A stretch of 57,378 bases of DNA from Candidatus Omnitrophota bacterium (GTDB lineage Bacteria; Omnitrophota; Gorgyraeia; Duberdicusellales; 4484-171). Positions 1-15,000 of this stretch are shown piece after piece. The stretch spans positions 1 through 57,378 of the forward strand of contig JAQUWY010000009.1 of assembly GCA_028692655.1 (NCBI GenBank), in the 5' to 3' direction. The translations under genes were made by a program, and so were the position numbers. The notes beneath the pieces are model-generated. The model worked only from the letters and a program-made list of their open reading frames with translations. It was not told where the DNA came from and searched no databases. Every line of letters begins with the position of its first letter. Positions within the stretch are counted from its first letter, which is position 1.

Positions 1-2
1 AT

Positions 3-3000
3 TCATCGCCCGAGAGCAAAATGCAGGAAATTATGTGGCTGACTATCGTTGCGCATTTAGAGCAAATTCATACCGATCCCTATGAGTTAGAGCTTGCCCG
101 GCCGCTTGATTATGGCCATGAGTGGGGCCATCGTTTAGAGATGGTGACGAACCACCGGCTTAACCATGGCGAAGCAGTGGGCGTAGGGATGGCTATAGAT
201 AGCTACATCTCTTACAAACGAGGCTACATTAGTGAAAAGGAGTTAGAGCGTATTTTAACAGTTTTAGAGGCAATTGGCTTACCTATATATGATATAGGGA
301 TAACTGTGGGGGCAATCTGGCCGGGCCTGGAGAGTTTTCGCAGGCACTTGGGTGGAGAGCTCACTATTTCATTGCTTGATGGTATCGGTAAAAAACAAGA
401 TGTGCATGAGATTAATAGGATAGAAGTGTCTTCAGCCTTGGGCTATTTAATGAATAGGGAAATGCGCCGTAGGATTCCCGCACACATAACTATTGATAAA
501 CCTACCACACCCATAGTTATAAGAGATATCATAGCACGCAGTAGGCCTAAGAAAGAGCCTTATGAGCCAAAAAATAATTTACCGCCGATAATTCGGGATT
601 ATATTGTGCGTGATAAGCCGTTTGATAATGGTGGTTTGCCTAAGCCTATAGAAAAGAATGCTTATCCTTTTACTGTGCCAAGTGAAAAGCACCGCATGTT
701 AGCTACTAGATTTGGAGAAAAAGACTTAGGAAGAGTAACCTTTAGGAAAGACTTAACCGGAAGATACAGAGTTTTTCAGGTAAGCCACGTTGAATATCCG
801 GTTTCTGATATAGATACCGATTATATTGCGGAATTAATTAATGCCAGAAAAGGATTTCTAATAAATGCCCCGCCGCAGCTTACTTTAAATTTTACTCTGG
901 ATTCTGAAAAACTTAAGGGAACCAGCAAGGGCAAGATTTATTTAGCCGCGGCTGAAACCTTGACCTCGACCATCAATTTACATCCTCTCTTGTGCTTTAC
1001 GCCTGAAATAATTCAGGAAGATGCCTTATTTCATCAAATCAATTCAATAAAGAAAAATCCTTCCCGTGACTCTCTTTCGGCAAATTTAGACTATTGGGTT
1101 AAGTCTCCAGCAGAAAAGCTTAGTTCGTTTTTAGAACTGGCGAGATTGCTGAGTGGCCATATTGATAATGAATATAAATCGGGATTATTAAAAACCGCTT
1201 TGGCAAGAAATTACTTAATAAGAATACTAGCGAATTTAACAGATATGAGTGTTGAAGATATTGCTGTTATGTTTATCAGAAGGGGTTTATCTTTTTTTGA
1301 TTTAAAAGGTATAGGGATATCTTTGAAGAAATCTCTAAATATAATTCTGGATAAATTCTGTATTTATCATTTCTCATGTGATCCGCAAGATAGAGGCCTT
1401 CCTATTGTTGTAGTGTTTGATCAAGGAAATGAAAATGGTTTTTTATTTTTAATTGAGATTGAACAGGAATACCCAGGCAACTGGAGTATTGATTATGATC
1501 CTGAGGCCGGATATATAGTTGCAGGGGGTGTAATTTCTCAGGGTTCTGAGGTTGATGAGAACATCAGAAATTCAGTCTCTCTATTAAAAGATACTGATTA
1601 TGTAGGAGCGTTAATGTATGGCGGCAGAGGTAACAATTTTTTTGATAACGGGATTGAAGGGTTTTTCTTCGCGCCTATTTTACTTTTCGCTGCTTCTGCA
1701 AGCAGCATTGAAATTGGCGCGAATATGAATTCTTTACTGCTTTTTGTGCCGGCCTTTTTGATATGTTCTTTTGTATTGATCGGCTTTCACTTTATAAGGG
1801 CTCTCTGGCGAAGATATTACAGGTCCATAATAGTCTCTAGTTCAAAATACCCGGAAGTATTGATTAGAAATTTTGAAGATGATGTGGAACCTTTTATTCG
1901 CGGGCAAGATTACTCTTTAGCGGTAAAACTTCCAGAAAAAGCTCTTGATTGTAAAACCCGGAAAGCCTTACGAAACTTACCGGCATGGGTTAAAACTAAA
2001 GAAGATATTGTTGTGTATAGCTTAATGGAGCTAACAAAAAATCTAGTCCATAATGGCAATTATATTTGGCCGGGCAAACCCTTGAAAGCTTCGTTCAAAA
2101 AACGCGCGGGAAAATTAGTTGCTATTTTTAGTAATCCTTTGCCTAATGAAGGGTTTAATTTTGATGAGGCAAGCCAATTTGGGTTTACTACTTGGCCGAA
2201 TAAAAGAGATATTGTTGCTGGCTGGGGCCAGGGGTTATTTAGAGTTAGAGCTTTTTTTGAAAAAAGTATTGTTGCCGGGCAAATGACGGTAATGGCCGGT
2301 GATAAATTATGGGTAGTTACCGGTGAAGGCGTTGAGTTAACTTCGGTGCCTTTTCAGAAAAAAGTAACCATAAAAGTTGAGGTATATTTATCTGCCGTAT
2401 CAAATGGAATAGCAGACAAAAACAGAGCCAAAGCCCTTCTTCGAAGCCAAAGCAAACAAATTTCTCTGGATAACGGCGGAACAGGCCCGCAGTTAAGAAT
2501 AGTCTCAATCGGCGGGATGTTTGAAGCCTTTTGCGGGCCTTCAAGTTCTCATACTGCCGGCGCAAATAAAATCGGCCGGGCAGCGAGAGAATTTATCGAG
2601 AGTAACCATTTAAAAATTGGACAGTTGTCAGGTATTAAAGTTGTTTTATACAGTTCTTTTGCTACAACCGGCCAAGGCCACCAGACTCCCCAGGCTTTAA
2701 TGGGAGGATTACTTGGTGTTACTATGGATGATAACAGCCTTAAAGATGCGGCAGAAAATGCCGGTATAAAAGAGACCGAACTCAGGAAGGATGCAGTAGG
2801 AAAACATGAAGGATTTGTGTCTATCGCAGGTTTTGATATTCCTTTTGTTTTAGAAAGTGACACTGAAACTTCAGTTAACCATCCCAATACGGCAATTGTC
2901 GTTGTGCAGGGCAAGAATAAAATAATAAAGATTGTGGGCGAATCTCTGGGAGCTGCTAAAATTTTTGCCAAAGCTCATGTAGAGGACGAAAGCGGCAACA

Positions 3001-6000
3001 TAATTGAAGAATTGGGGGTTGTCAGCGAACATCAAGGCAAGGCAAAGGCTCTCGATCCTCATGATTTCACTAAAGCCGGTGAACTTTTTTCTTTAGCTAA
3101 TGCGGCCGGTAAAAGATTTTTTGACGTTGTGCTCGAAAAAGAAATTGAAAATATGGGTTCAAAACAGGCTGTCTATTCTTTTCAAGAGGAGCTAGTAGGC
3201 ACAATGTTTAGAAGTATTGAAAGAGGGCTTGTTTGCCGGGAATCGACCCTTGCCAGGTACGCGGGAGATGTTTCCTGCAGGTTTAAGAAGTATTTAGAAG
3301 ATAATGATCAGTTTGATGACTGGTATGTGAGGGCTGCTCTGTATGCGATTTCGGTATCTGAAGAAAATGCCCGGGGACGGCTGATTGTTGGTGCCCCTAC
3401 CGGAGGCTCTTGCGGAGTAGTCCCGGGTGTGCTTTACAGCTTTTGTGAAGCAAAGAAAAAACTCGGCCAGATAGTTGAAAAGGAAAAGCTTATTGAGGCC
3501 CTTTTCCTTGCTCAGGTAATAGGAAGAATTGTCCAGGTAAATTATACTCTTGCCGGAGCCAAGGGGGGCTGTCAGGCTGAGATAGGGGCTGCTACGGCAA
3601 TGGCTGCCGGTGCGCTGATGTATTTAGAAGGAGGAAATGACGAACAGATTTTTAACGCTGCATCTTTTGGCCTTCTTCATTGGTTGGGAGCAACTTGCGA
3701 GCCGGCAAAGGGTTATGTTGAAGTTCCCTGTATTGACAGAAACGGTTTGGCGGCGGCTTTGGCAGTATTAAGTGTTTTTAAGGCCTTAACTTTTAAAGGG
3801 ATAATAGATTTTGATTCTGTAGTTGAGAAAGTTAAACAAGCCGGAGATTGTATGCCCCAGATGTTTAGGGAAGATTCCAGAGGAGCTTTAGGTACTTTTA
3901 GAGATAAGTCTTTGGCCAAGATGATTGGTGTTTCAAGAACTTTGTGGGAAAAATCTGAGAAATTTCGTGGCCAAAAGTCAAAAACGATGCATAAATGGGT
4001 TAAGCAGAAACCCCGGCTTGAACAAATAAGAAATGAGGACGTTTTTGACTTAAGGTGTGAAAGGCCGGAATTTGACGGATTTAGCCTGAGGCCGTTGTTC
4101 TATGCAGATTGTCTTGAATTAATCAATATTTCCGGTTTACCTTTTAACCAGTTGGACCTTTTCCCTGAGGAAATAAGAAAGTTTGGAAATGCTATATGCT
4201 TGGCTATTACAGATATAACTACAGACTTTAAACTTAATTTAACAGCCTTGACGAGTATGTTGAGACATATTTTTTCCCGTGTTGATTACTTTAAGATTAA
4301 TGTGCGCAGCCGAATGGCTGTGTGCTCCGGATTTAGCGCAGGGCTTTCCGCATATATTTTAGGAGCGGAAAAATTTGATGAAATTTCAAGAGCCATAACT
4401 ATGGCCATAACAAATATGCTTGGTTCAACTTATCATGTAGAGCCAAATTTCAGGGAGTTACGCGATGCTGCACTCATGAGTTCCCATTTAGCGGCTTTGG
4501 TCAGCTTAAGCGGCAGAAATTATCCGATAGAACTTCATTTTGCCGCAGGTTCAGTGGAGATGATAAATGGAGTTAGTAATAGCAGCCATTCTAAAGAAAA
4601 CGGGGATACAGGAAGCCTCGATAACGGCGGCCAAACAATGCGGCATGCGATGCCCGGAACAGGAAATAGCGCCGGCTTTTTTATGCCCGCCTCGAATAAT
4701 TTATGGGATGCCTTAATCGAGCGCCAAGAAGGAATAGTAAAAGCGTTAGAAGAAAGGGCAAATCAATTGGATAATGCTGATCCTTATTATAGCAGATTAT
4801 ATAGAAAATCCGCGGCAACTGAGCAGGAAAGATTGGCAGCTTTTTTAAGTTACAGAGTTTCTAACACCCCTTCGACAAGCAACAAACAATCTAATTTGCT
4901 GTCTCTCGAAAACGACGGAAATTTTTCAAAGGCGGAACCCGGAATAAGCATTGTGTCTTCCGAATTTACGAAAGAAAGCCTTGATAACGGTGGCTTTAAT
5001 AGGAAGCCTTTTGACGTAAGCCCTAAAGAGGTTCTGCGTCATCTTTCAGATGCTCCTAACCGAGAATATAATGGCCGGTTGAGAGAGAGGGAGGTTGTGT
5101 CTTATCACGGCAAGCTGGTTATGGCACCTGTTCCGGAATTATTTTATCATGGGACATCAAGCCAACGCGTAAAAGATATGATTTTAGAATCGGGCGGTTT
5201 TTTAAATCCTCAGCCTGAAGAAGATCATTTAGGGGCTATTAAATATTTCACTTATCTTGATAGTCGAGGTGAAACTGCTAATATTCATGCATTTGCTCAA
5301 GGCGCAGTCCACAGATTTGGCGGAAGGCCAGTTATTCTTAAATTTAAACAAATAGATTTATCAAATCATAATATTCCGGTAAGCCCGGGAAGCCTTGATC
5401 TATTTATCAAAGATTTATTGACAGGTGAGTACCGTTATGTTTTTGATGCTAAGAAAGGTGACATGTATATAAAGGTAGGCCGCTGGGACGGTTACGATTA
5501 CACCTGCTTACCTATTCCTTTATTTTTATTGGCAGAAGATAGTAAAAAACAGCTCATTGAGGCTCTAAAGCAGGATGCCAGGGATAAAGACGTTAATTTG
5601 AGTGAAGAAGAATTAGCTGTTATTTACAGAGCTCTTTATGCAACCGGAATTAAAAAATATAGAGTTGTATTTAGCCTTGATAATGGTGGAAGCAGGCAAA
5701 CTTCAAGAAAAGAGGTGGATAGAACCAAGAATTTGTTCGAGTCTCTCGACAACGGCGGTAAGAAGATAGGTGCACCGGATGAGGCAGCCCAGCAATTATG
5801 GAATTTATGGCGTCAAGGAATAACCGTTGTCTTTGACCAGAAGCCCGAAAGGGGGCAAGCACTAAAAAAGAGATTGGTCAATGAAAGAGGATTTGCTTCT
5901 AATAGAGTGCAGGTTTTTACCGCACAAGGTTATGCAATTATGGCGATTAAAGAAGGTGAATTATCTCCGATTACCTTTGCCGTAAATAATTTAGCGAATA

Positions 6001-9000
6001 TACCTGCAAAGCCGGCCGGGCCGGGAGGCAGAATGGCTTTCTCATTGAGGTCAAGCCATGTTGCACCAGGGTTTAGTGTGCTGAATGGCGCCGGCAAATT
6101 GACTGTAGATAATATTCTCACGCGCCTTGATATTTATGTAGAATCTCGGGTGGCCAGAAGGGGAGGCCGCAATGAGAATGAGGATGAATCTTTCTTAGAC
6201 AATGGCGGTTTTTCCAATAATGGGCTGCGGGTAGGAGAGGTTAGGCCTTTTTCGAAAAGATATATTGAGCAAGCGCAAAACAGCTTAGAATCAGGAGTTA
6301 ATAGATTATGGTTGAGCATTTTCCCTTTCTATCGGCATGGCTATGAGGCTGCTTGTCAAAAAATACAAGAAAAATTTGTAAGAAATGACCCTTTTGACAT
6401 GCAGGGTGTAATTGTTGGCAATACGATTGAGCTGGCAAGATTTTCTAAAGATTTTTTAGTAAAGTGTTCCAGCTGTATCTCTGCCGAGGATAATGATTTG
6501 GCCGATAACGCTCTTAATAAAGCCTTGGAGAATGTTTATCAGCATGGAAGAAACGCGAATAACGAAGACAGGGGAGCCTTGTTATTACGTTTTCGTATTT
6601 TAAGCCCAAAGCGCGGGCGTTTTTCTTTTATTCTTTTAGATAGAGGTAAAGGTTTTATTGATCGTTACGGAAAAAACGCACCTATAGAAAAAGCTGTATT
6701 GCCAGGTGTATCGTTTGGAGAAAAAGGGAAGCTTGGTATGGGTTTAACGATCATGGTTGACAATTCTGACCATATCTTAATTACCACCGTAACTGGCCAG
6801 GGAAAAAGAAAGTTGTGCCGGCATTGGGAAAAAGGATTTGACGCGGAACAATTTCATCACGATGCTCCAGTTGAAAGCGGAACAAGAGTTGTTTTTATAC
6901 GCGATGTATCTTTACGGGAAAGAGAAAACAAACAAAATGCTATAAGGCCAACAGGGCAGATAAGAAGGAATTTTCTAAAAACTATTTTGTTTGCGGGTGT
7001 TTTATATTCATCTTCGGGAAATAATCTCATGGCTCAGCAGGGGCTCAATGTTGATGTAAGTAAAAAAATCAACGACCAGACTCAAGGTAAATTCCCGGAA
7101 CTGGTTAATAGAATAAATAACGTTGTTTCCAAGCTCCTGCTTAAGCATAGCCAGAGATATTATGATATTGAAGTAATAGATGTAGTGTTTAAAGAAGGCA
7201 ACCCTTGTCCGGTGAGAGTTTACATAAATAAAGCAAAAGGCGCCACTCCCAAGCCTGTTTTTAAGAATGTGTTTTTTAGCCTCAAGGACATAAAAAATCC
7301 GGGCTTAAAAGAGGCAAAGATTGCCGAAGTAGAGACAGTCATTTATGGAGATGAGTTCGAAGGAGTCAGCAAGGAAGGGCTAAATTGGATAGGCTATATT
7401 CTTAAAGTTTTATTGGCTGCCACTGGGTTAGGGCTGCTCGTTTTAATTATTCGCGATGCTGGGTCCAGGCTTTATCGTTATAGGATTTTTAGACATCGAG
7501 AAAGAGTTAGAAAAGAACAGCACCAAAGAGAAATAAATCAGGCTTCCCAAAGAGCCGGCAGGGGGCATCAGGATAGACAAAAAAGTAATAAGAGAAGAAA
7601 CAGCTTTTCAGTTCCCATTTTACCTTTTATTTACACTGGATATAATTCTGGGCAAGCCTTAAGTATTCCTGAATTAGTTATGTTTTTGGCAGTTTTGCTG
7701 TTAGTACCGGTTTTGTATAAGGTTATCCAAAGGGTATTCTCTAAGAATTCTTTTGATGCAGAAAACATATTCATTGAAGATGATAAGGGATTAGGAATAT
7801 CTGCAAAGATAAAATCCGGTGTTAGCGAAAGTGAATTTGCGCGGCTGCTGGGAGAATGGGGAATGCTTGCTGCTTCAGCTGAAGCTTTAAAAATGAGAAG
7901 GGCTATTCTTATTGGCCCAGGTAAAGGCATGCAGGGATTTATCGAATACAATATTGTTGGCCGAGACTGCTCTATGGAAGCGGTTAAGAATATGTGGCAT
8001 GTTGACAGAATGCCGGTAGAGTTTACCGATGGTGCCATTTATATATTTTACATAGGTACTAAACCGAGAGGCTTATACAAAAAATCAGCGGTTGGGCTCC
8101 TGCGTTATGTTATCGAAGAGTCTTTGTTAGCCGGCGGCGAAGGGATAGTGGCCGGTAGGAATGCGGCCCGCGTTTTTTGGAGTAGTGTTACAGGAAGTAA
8201 TTCGTTATATTGTGTGGGAAAAACAAACGGTAAAATACCGGCATTTTGGGTGGAACGAAAGCCTTCCCAAGAAGCTATGCAGAAGAGTAACCTTCGGATT
8301 GACGGCCAGCTAGCTATAGTTAGCCCCAAAGGGGCAAGGCAGTTTATATCGCGCTATGGCCGGTTGCAAAAAAAATTATTAAGAAAAAGCACCCTACATC
8401 AATACACTTACAGAAAAACCAAAGAAAGGGCAGGGCTATTTGTTATGGCAGGTTTTTCATTAACGGGATCAGTTGGGTTTCTTTTGCTTGCTTACTGTGC
8501 GTATATTTATGGTTATGGAGTTATTGAACACATACTGGGTTTTTTTATAGTGATGTTACCGGCAGGAATCTTGGGGGCTGGCTTGGGAGCTTTGCTTGGG
8601 TTGCTTTTCTGGATTTTTATAGATAAGTTTATTGTTCATCCATTAGAGATGATATCTAAATTATTTCATGATGGCTGTGATTTTTTAATAAAAGGGATAG
8701 CTGTCAAATCTAAAAGAGCGTTTAGGGAATTAAGGGCAAGATTTTCTAAAGAAAAATCTGATAAATTCCCTCTGAGTTTAGATAACGGAGGAGATTTTTG
8801 GAGTGATTTCTATTGTCATTCTCCGAATGTTTTCTTTGGAGAAGGAAATCTTGCCCAAAGGCATTATCAATCAGATTTGGTCATTCAGGCATTTCCTAAA
8901 AGGCTGATAAAAAAAGGAATTTATCGGAAAAGTAAACCCTGGTATGACAGCATTCCGCTGGCGCTAAACTCACCAAGCGCACGAAAAATAGCTAAAAGTA

Positions 9001-12000
9001 TAGAAGCCCTAAAGAGAATAAAACCACGCGGCAAAAATAAAGGTATATCAGAAAGAGCTAGAAGGCTTGAAAAAGAAACAGCGGTCATAGAAGTTGATAT
9101 GCCCAGCCACTTTCTACTTTATGGCAGAGACGTTTTTAATCAAGCCTATTATCAAGTTACTCATGTTGGGAAAGGGAGCCGGACAATTTATGTGCCAATG
9201 ATGTTTATGGAAGACGTAGAGGATCTTAGTTATATAGCTACAATATTACATCACGACCAGATGGAAATAGAAGATTTTTCAAAATTTCTGGAAAGAGGAG
9301 AAATCGTAACTAATAAAGTAGTCGAAGATGCCCATGCAAAAGCCATGAAGGTAGACCCTTTTGGTGTATACAGAAGGATAAGTATACGATGCAGGCGGAT
9401 GATGGCCGTAAGTGATATGTTTACTGTTGCTGTAGTGAGGAAGCAGCGTGAACAGGCGCGCAGGGAAATTGCTAAAGAAGAAAAACGATTGCAAGATATG
9501 GAAATGTTACATAGCGTATCTAATAAGGAAGCGCTTGAGCCGAGGATAATTCTTGACCGCTTATCCAGGTTGCATATTTTGATGGCCTGCCTTTATGATT
9601 TTGAAGATAGCCGCGATAAAGCGGTCAAACATTACGGGTTGGCAATAGAATCTCTAAAAGGTATTGAGGAAAATCCTGATATTGATACGGGTTGGCTTCC
9701 TATGCAAATCAACTTTAGGATTGTGTACATTTTAGCCAGGCAAAAGATGCTTAGCCGCTTGAGGAGAGAGATGGTATTCTTGAGCCGGTTAGAAATAGGC
9801 CGTGAGGCTTCTGAAAGCGAACAGGAATCTTTTAGGACGCTTATGGAATATGGATTTTATTCTGTGCGGCACGAGGTAATCGGTATTCTAAAAAAGCATT
9901 TAAGTAATACCATATTAAACAGGGCTTCAGGCACTGAATACGCGAGGATACTTGAAGCTATAAAATTTATAAAAAGGTGTAAATATTTCCCGAACAAGGG
10001 TAAAGACGGGCAGAACAAGCCTCTTGATAACGGCGGTTTAAAGCTGTCTCATCAATATGAAGCGATGATTTGTCATTCCATTAACGTTTTTGTAAGGGAT
10101 TTATCATCGACCACGGCTTTTCGAAACGGAAAAGTTACTATTAGCCGGGAAGGGCTTACCGGAAAAATAACTCAGGATTTAAAATATTTACATCAAGGGC
10201 TGAAGCCGTTGGTTAAATTTATTGGGCTTTCTATCAAGTCTGTAAACGAGGGAGGACAGAAAATAAAAATCAGGGGATATCATTTGGATAATCCGGCCTT
10301 ATGCTTTCTTTTACCAATTAATCCTGTTTGTGAAATCGATATCGCCCAGGTCCAGCCTTTAACAGAAAATGATTTGCCAGATGAACTAAACGCGCTCTTA
10401 CGAGACTACCAAGATTATTATTTTGGCGAAAGCCTTGTTGTCACTTTTTCAAACCAGAGCCTTGACAATGGAGGAACATCTTTTCCTGGAACGGATAATG
10501 CCAGGATAAAAGTATTAATTCTTTGTAATCAGAATAAAGAGCGTTCGCCGTTAGCGGCAGCTATGTTGAGGAATAACCTGCCTGAGGATTTAAAAGGTAA
10601 GGTGGAGATTGCTTCCGCGGCTATTTATGATATAGCGCCAGATCCCACAATAGATATGTATACCGAAAAAGACCCCATTTTAAGCAGGCATTCGCCACGC
10701 TGTCATACGGACGCTGACATCAAAGAAGCAAAAATTATTTTTGTAATGACCGCAAGGCAAAAGGAAACAATTTTGCGGCTTTATCCCGGCTGTGAGGACA
10801 AAGTAAGATTATTCTTAGAAGAAGGAGATCTGAATACTTGCATGCAGGATCATCCTTCAACAAGCGAACTTTTCTTGCCTTCGGCAATTCCGTACAAGCA
10901 TCTACGTAGACAGATTGAAGAAAACTTAAATAGCGTATTTAGAAGCGTACGAAAGGTTGTTTCTGAAAACTGGAAACAGGATGACACTGCCCGAAAAGCT
11001 ATCAATGACGGTGTTGTCTTTATAAATATAAATGATTTAATTGAGAGCCCCCTTAGGTTTACGCATAGGCCAAGCCCGGGTAAGCAAATAAAGGGTACTC
11101 TTGGTAGTGGCAGCTCATCTCATCCTGAACCGGGATGCCAGTTTCCGGAAGTTATTATAAATAACGCGGCATCTACCAGGATTTTTAAAAACGAATTAAT
11201 TAACGAAATGATTCTTGGAGGCTATCGGCCGGATATTTTAAATTTTTCTTTAGATGACGCCGTGGATGAAGAAAAAAGCTTAATATTTAACTATGGCGTA
11301 ATAGAGGTGGTTGTTTTTAATGTAAAAATAGAGTTTTGGAAAGGGATGAAAGTATTTTCTCTTATAAGGAACAAAAAAGTCATTGGCCACGGCGCTTCAA
11401 TATACTATGCTTCAGAAAAAGAAACCAAATTCAGGTTTGGAATACACGGAGGCCGTAATGCTCGGGCCGATAGGCAATATCGAGGCATGGGGCTTGGTTC
11501 TATGGTCTTTCCGGTTTTGCTTGATATATTAGCGAATCAAAAGATTTATGGGGACAAAATGGTTGGTTTTCTTGAGGTGTGGCAAACGTTTGCTGATTGG
11601 TTTAGCGAAGACACTATTCGCGGAATGGAGAGTATAGTTAGGATAGCAAAAAGATATGGTTTTTCAGGCGGTAGGATTAGCGTTTATGATTTACGAGTAG
11701 GCTTGGATTTTAGAAAACATTCTTTAATAGATAAAAGCCTTGATAATGGCGGGAAGAAAAAACCAATAGAAGCTGGGGTAACTTTGAGCGGTATCAATAA
11801 AGCGATGCCTGTTGAAGTTATTCTGGAAGATTTTGAAAAAGGAGTTCAAGAGCTTTTGGAACATCCTACGGTTGAAAGCGTAAGCGTTGAGAGTATTTAC
11901 TGTTATTATAAGGAAAAAATAGAAAAATCGGTAATCACCGCCTATCTTGTTGATCGAGGTTTCAATAAAATAGATAAAGATTTATATTCTCTTCCCGAAA

Positions 12001-15000
12001 ACACTGTTTCTGCCCGGCAGCCGTCACTTGATAACGGCGGCCAGGAAAACTTTTTGCATTCTGTCAATGTTTGGGACATCAGCGATTCCGATAGGAAACT
12101 CATACGTCTATGCTTAAAGTTTTTCTTTAAAAGGGGAGTGTATTTTGAAACTCATTTAGATGATGTGGAGCAGGAAGTCTTTTGTGCTTTCATAGAGGCA
12201 AGGAAAAATAACCGTGGTATTTCGGAAGATGAACTTCGTAAGTTATCTTGGAGGACTATAACAGCTATTTTGCGGGGAGAAAAATCCCGGCGGCAGTTAA
12301 AAAATGATATGTATCATAAGAAAACAAGAGTTGTGTATGAAAACTCGTTTGCCGGACGGCTTAGGGAGTTGATGGATAAAAACGATTTAATGCCAAGAGA
12401 TATCATGCGGATTATTGGAGTAGGGAAGTCTACTCTTTGGTTTTGGCTCAAAGGCAAAACTATGCCCAGCAGGGAGAATACATTAAAACTTGCAAAATAT
12501 TTTAATGTTACGGTGTGGTATTTTTTATCCGGAATGGAAAAAGAAGAGTTTATGGTGCAGCAAGTATCTCCTGAGGATAAAACTGAATACGGGAATTTAG
12601 TAGCACGCAAAATAAAACTTTTAATGTATGAAAAAAATTTGACTATGGATGAGCTTGCCAAAAAAGTAGGAGTGACAAAAGCCGCTGTGTCTGTTTGGAT
12701 GAAGGGGAGGGTGTTGCGTTTGCCTTTGAAACGGAAAAGAAAAATCGCGAAGGCCTTTGGTGAAAAAACTACAGATATATTTGGCAAGCATCGGCGCATT
12801 AAAAAATCTAATTCTCAATCGAGCTTGGATAATGGCGGAAAAATGACGGTCAGAGAACTTTTTGCCAGGAATGAAAAGCTGGCTGGAGTTACAAGCCCTG
12901 CTTTAAGACATTTTGGTTTCGGGGAAGGCTATGCCAGCGGACAAGGGGCAGTTGAAAAAACAGAAGAATGGCTTAGAACACAAGAAGCTCAAGCGGTAGG
13001 GTGGAATCCTGAAGCTTTGCATAATTTTATAGCTGTTGTTACTGAAATAGAAAAAAATGCGGCTAACTGCATAAATGAAGATGTTTCGCGGGTTGAATTC
13101 CCTCGGATTATCTTAGATGATTTTCAAGGGGGGGCGGCCGCTTACGATGAAGAGTTGGATGCCTTAGTAATCCCTTTAACTCCGCCTCTTAAGGCGAAAT
13201 TAACAATTGCCGATATTGCTGAAGCAATTAATGAAGAAATTGCCCATCGTATATTTGCTTTGGGCTTTCCCTTCGCAATACAGTCACAGGGGCAAAAAGA
13301 ATTCTTTGTTGCTTGCGGCCTCAAAGATAAAGAAGAAAGAAGCCATAAATATCTCACCATGAGATTGTCTATAGAGGAGCAAAGTAAGCTTGTCAGAATT
13401 ATGAAAGCGTTTTATGATTTGCCCGATTATTTTTACGAAGAAGTTTTAGTTGATAAGCTTCAGGCATATTTCTTTCCCGATTTCTTAAAGGAAGCTCGCC
13501 GAAGTATAAATAGTAGAAACAGTTATTTTGCCGCTCCACAGGCAGTTGATGATCATAGCAGTCTCGGAGATTTAGGGTTTTTTGCTTATTTTGTTTTAAT
13601 GGGCGAACTAACCGGAGATTTAGAATATACCAAAAAGGTGACAGATAACGCGAAAGAGCTTATCCTTCGCCGCCAGAGCGGCCGCAATAAGGATGATTTC
13701 CAATTGGAGATAGAGGAATTAAGCGATGAGCCCAGAGAATATACAGCCGATGAACCGGAGTTTTTCGATTCTTTAGTTGATGCATTTCGCATAGTTTTCA
13801 ACGCGGTTAACCTTAAAGCTGAAATAAATCAAAGCCTTGATAATGGCGGTTTTTTTTCGTATAGAATAGATACAAATCGGTTGCGGCAGAATAACGAGAG
13901 ATCGTTTTTTCCGTACCCGCATGCTGAAGTACCGAATTCAAAAAGAAGTCAATTTCTCCTCTTCCGTGGCTGGCGGGCGATTGGCTTTCTTGGCGGAGTT
14001 CAGTGTTTCGGCACACAGGCGCGGCTGGCAGGGACTTTCGCTGCCGCAGCCGGTATTTTAGATAAAGAGGAACAGTTTATACGGCCAGATACCCGGGCTC
14101 CTCCTAAAAAAAGCTACAAAACAGATGATACTCGCCGTAGACTATCCGCAGAGATTTTTCTATCCGCTTTTGATAATGGTGGCCAAAATAATATCTTAGG
14201 AAAAGATGAGGCAAAAGAAAAGAGGCATAGATTCAGCCGATTTATTAAAGGTTTTATTTTGGGATTCGCCGAATCCAAGGAAGAGATTACTGAAATTGAT
14301 ATCCGTCAGATTGGCTATTTATATTGGACTATTGAGCACGGTGATTTAGATATGATTACGGTATTTGAATCAGTGATACCAATTGCGCCGTATCGTTCGC
14401 GAGAGGATTCTTCAACGCTAACTGAAATTGAAGACTTTGACGGAAACATCATAGCACAGTTTAATAATCACGAAGTAATTCCCCAGCAGGTTAATGATTT
14501 TTTAAGGTGGATTAATTTACCGCAAAGAGTTTATAAAGACCCGCGTTTTTATGAATCATTGGCTAAGTGGATTGGTGATACAAGCTCGTGGGAGGATGTT
14601 GGATTAGAGAAGCCTTCAGTTCGCGCGGCAATCGCCTTTTGGCTTTTTCACCAGGTTATTCATCCTTTCTATGACGGTAATACACGGGCAGGCTGGGATA
14701 TTATGAATATACTCAGACAAAGGTTAGAGCTTGAGCCTATAGAATTTCCCCAAGATACTGAAAATCATGGCCTTTATTATGAAACTTTTTCCAGAAAACA
14801 AAACCCGCGAGGGTTTCTTGAATGGTTTAAACAGCTTGAAGGCAAAAAACAAAGCCTGCCTGACTATTGTTTTGACAATGGCAGTATGCAAAAAGAATAT
14901 GCAAAAGTTAAGAATATCGCAGTGGTAGAAAAAGAGGATATGTGTATTGAGGATGGCGGCTTGCATGCCAGAATGGGGGTTTCTTTGGCCAAGGTGATTG

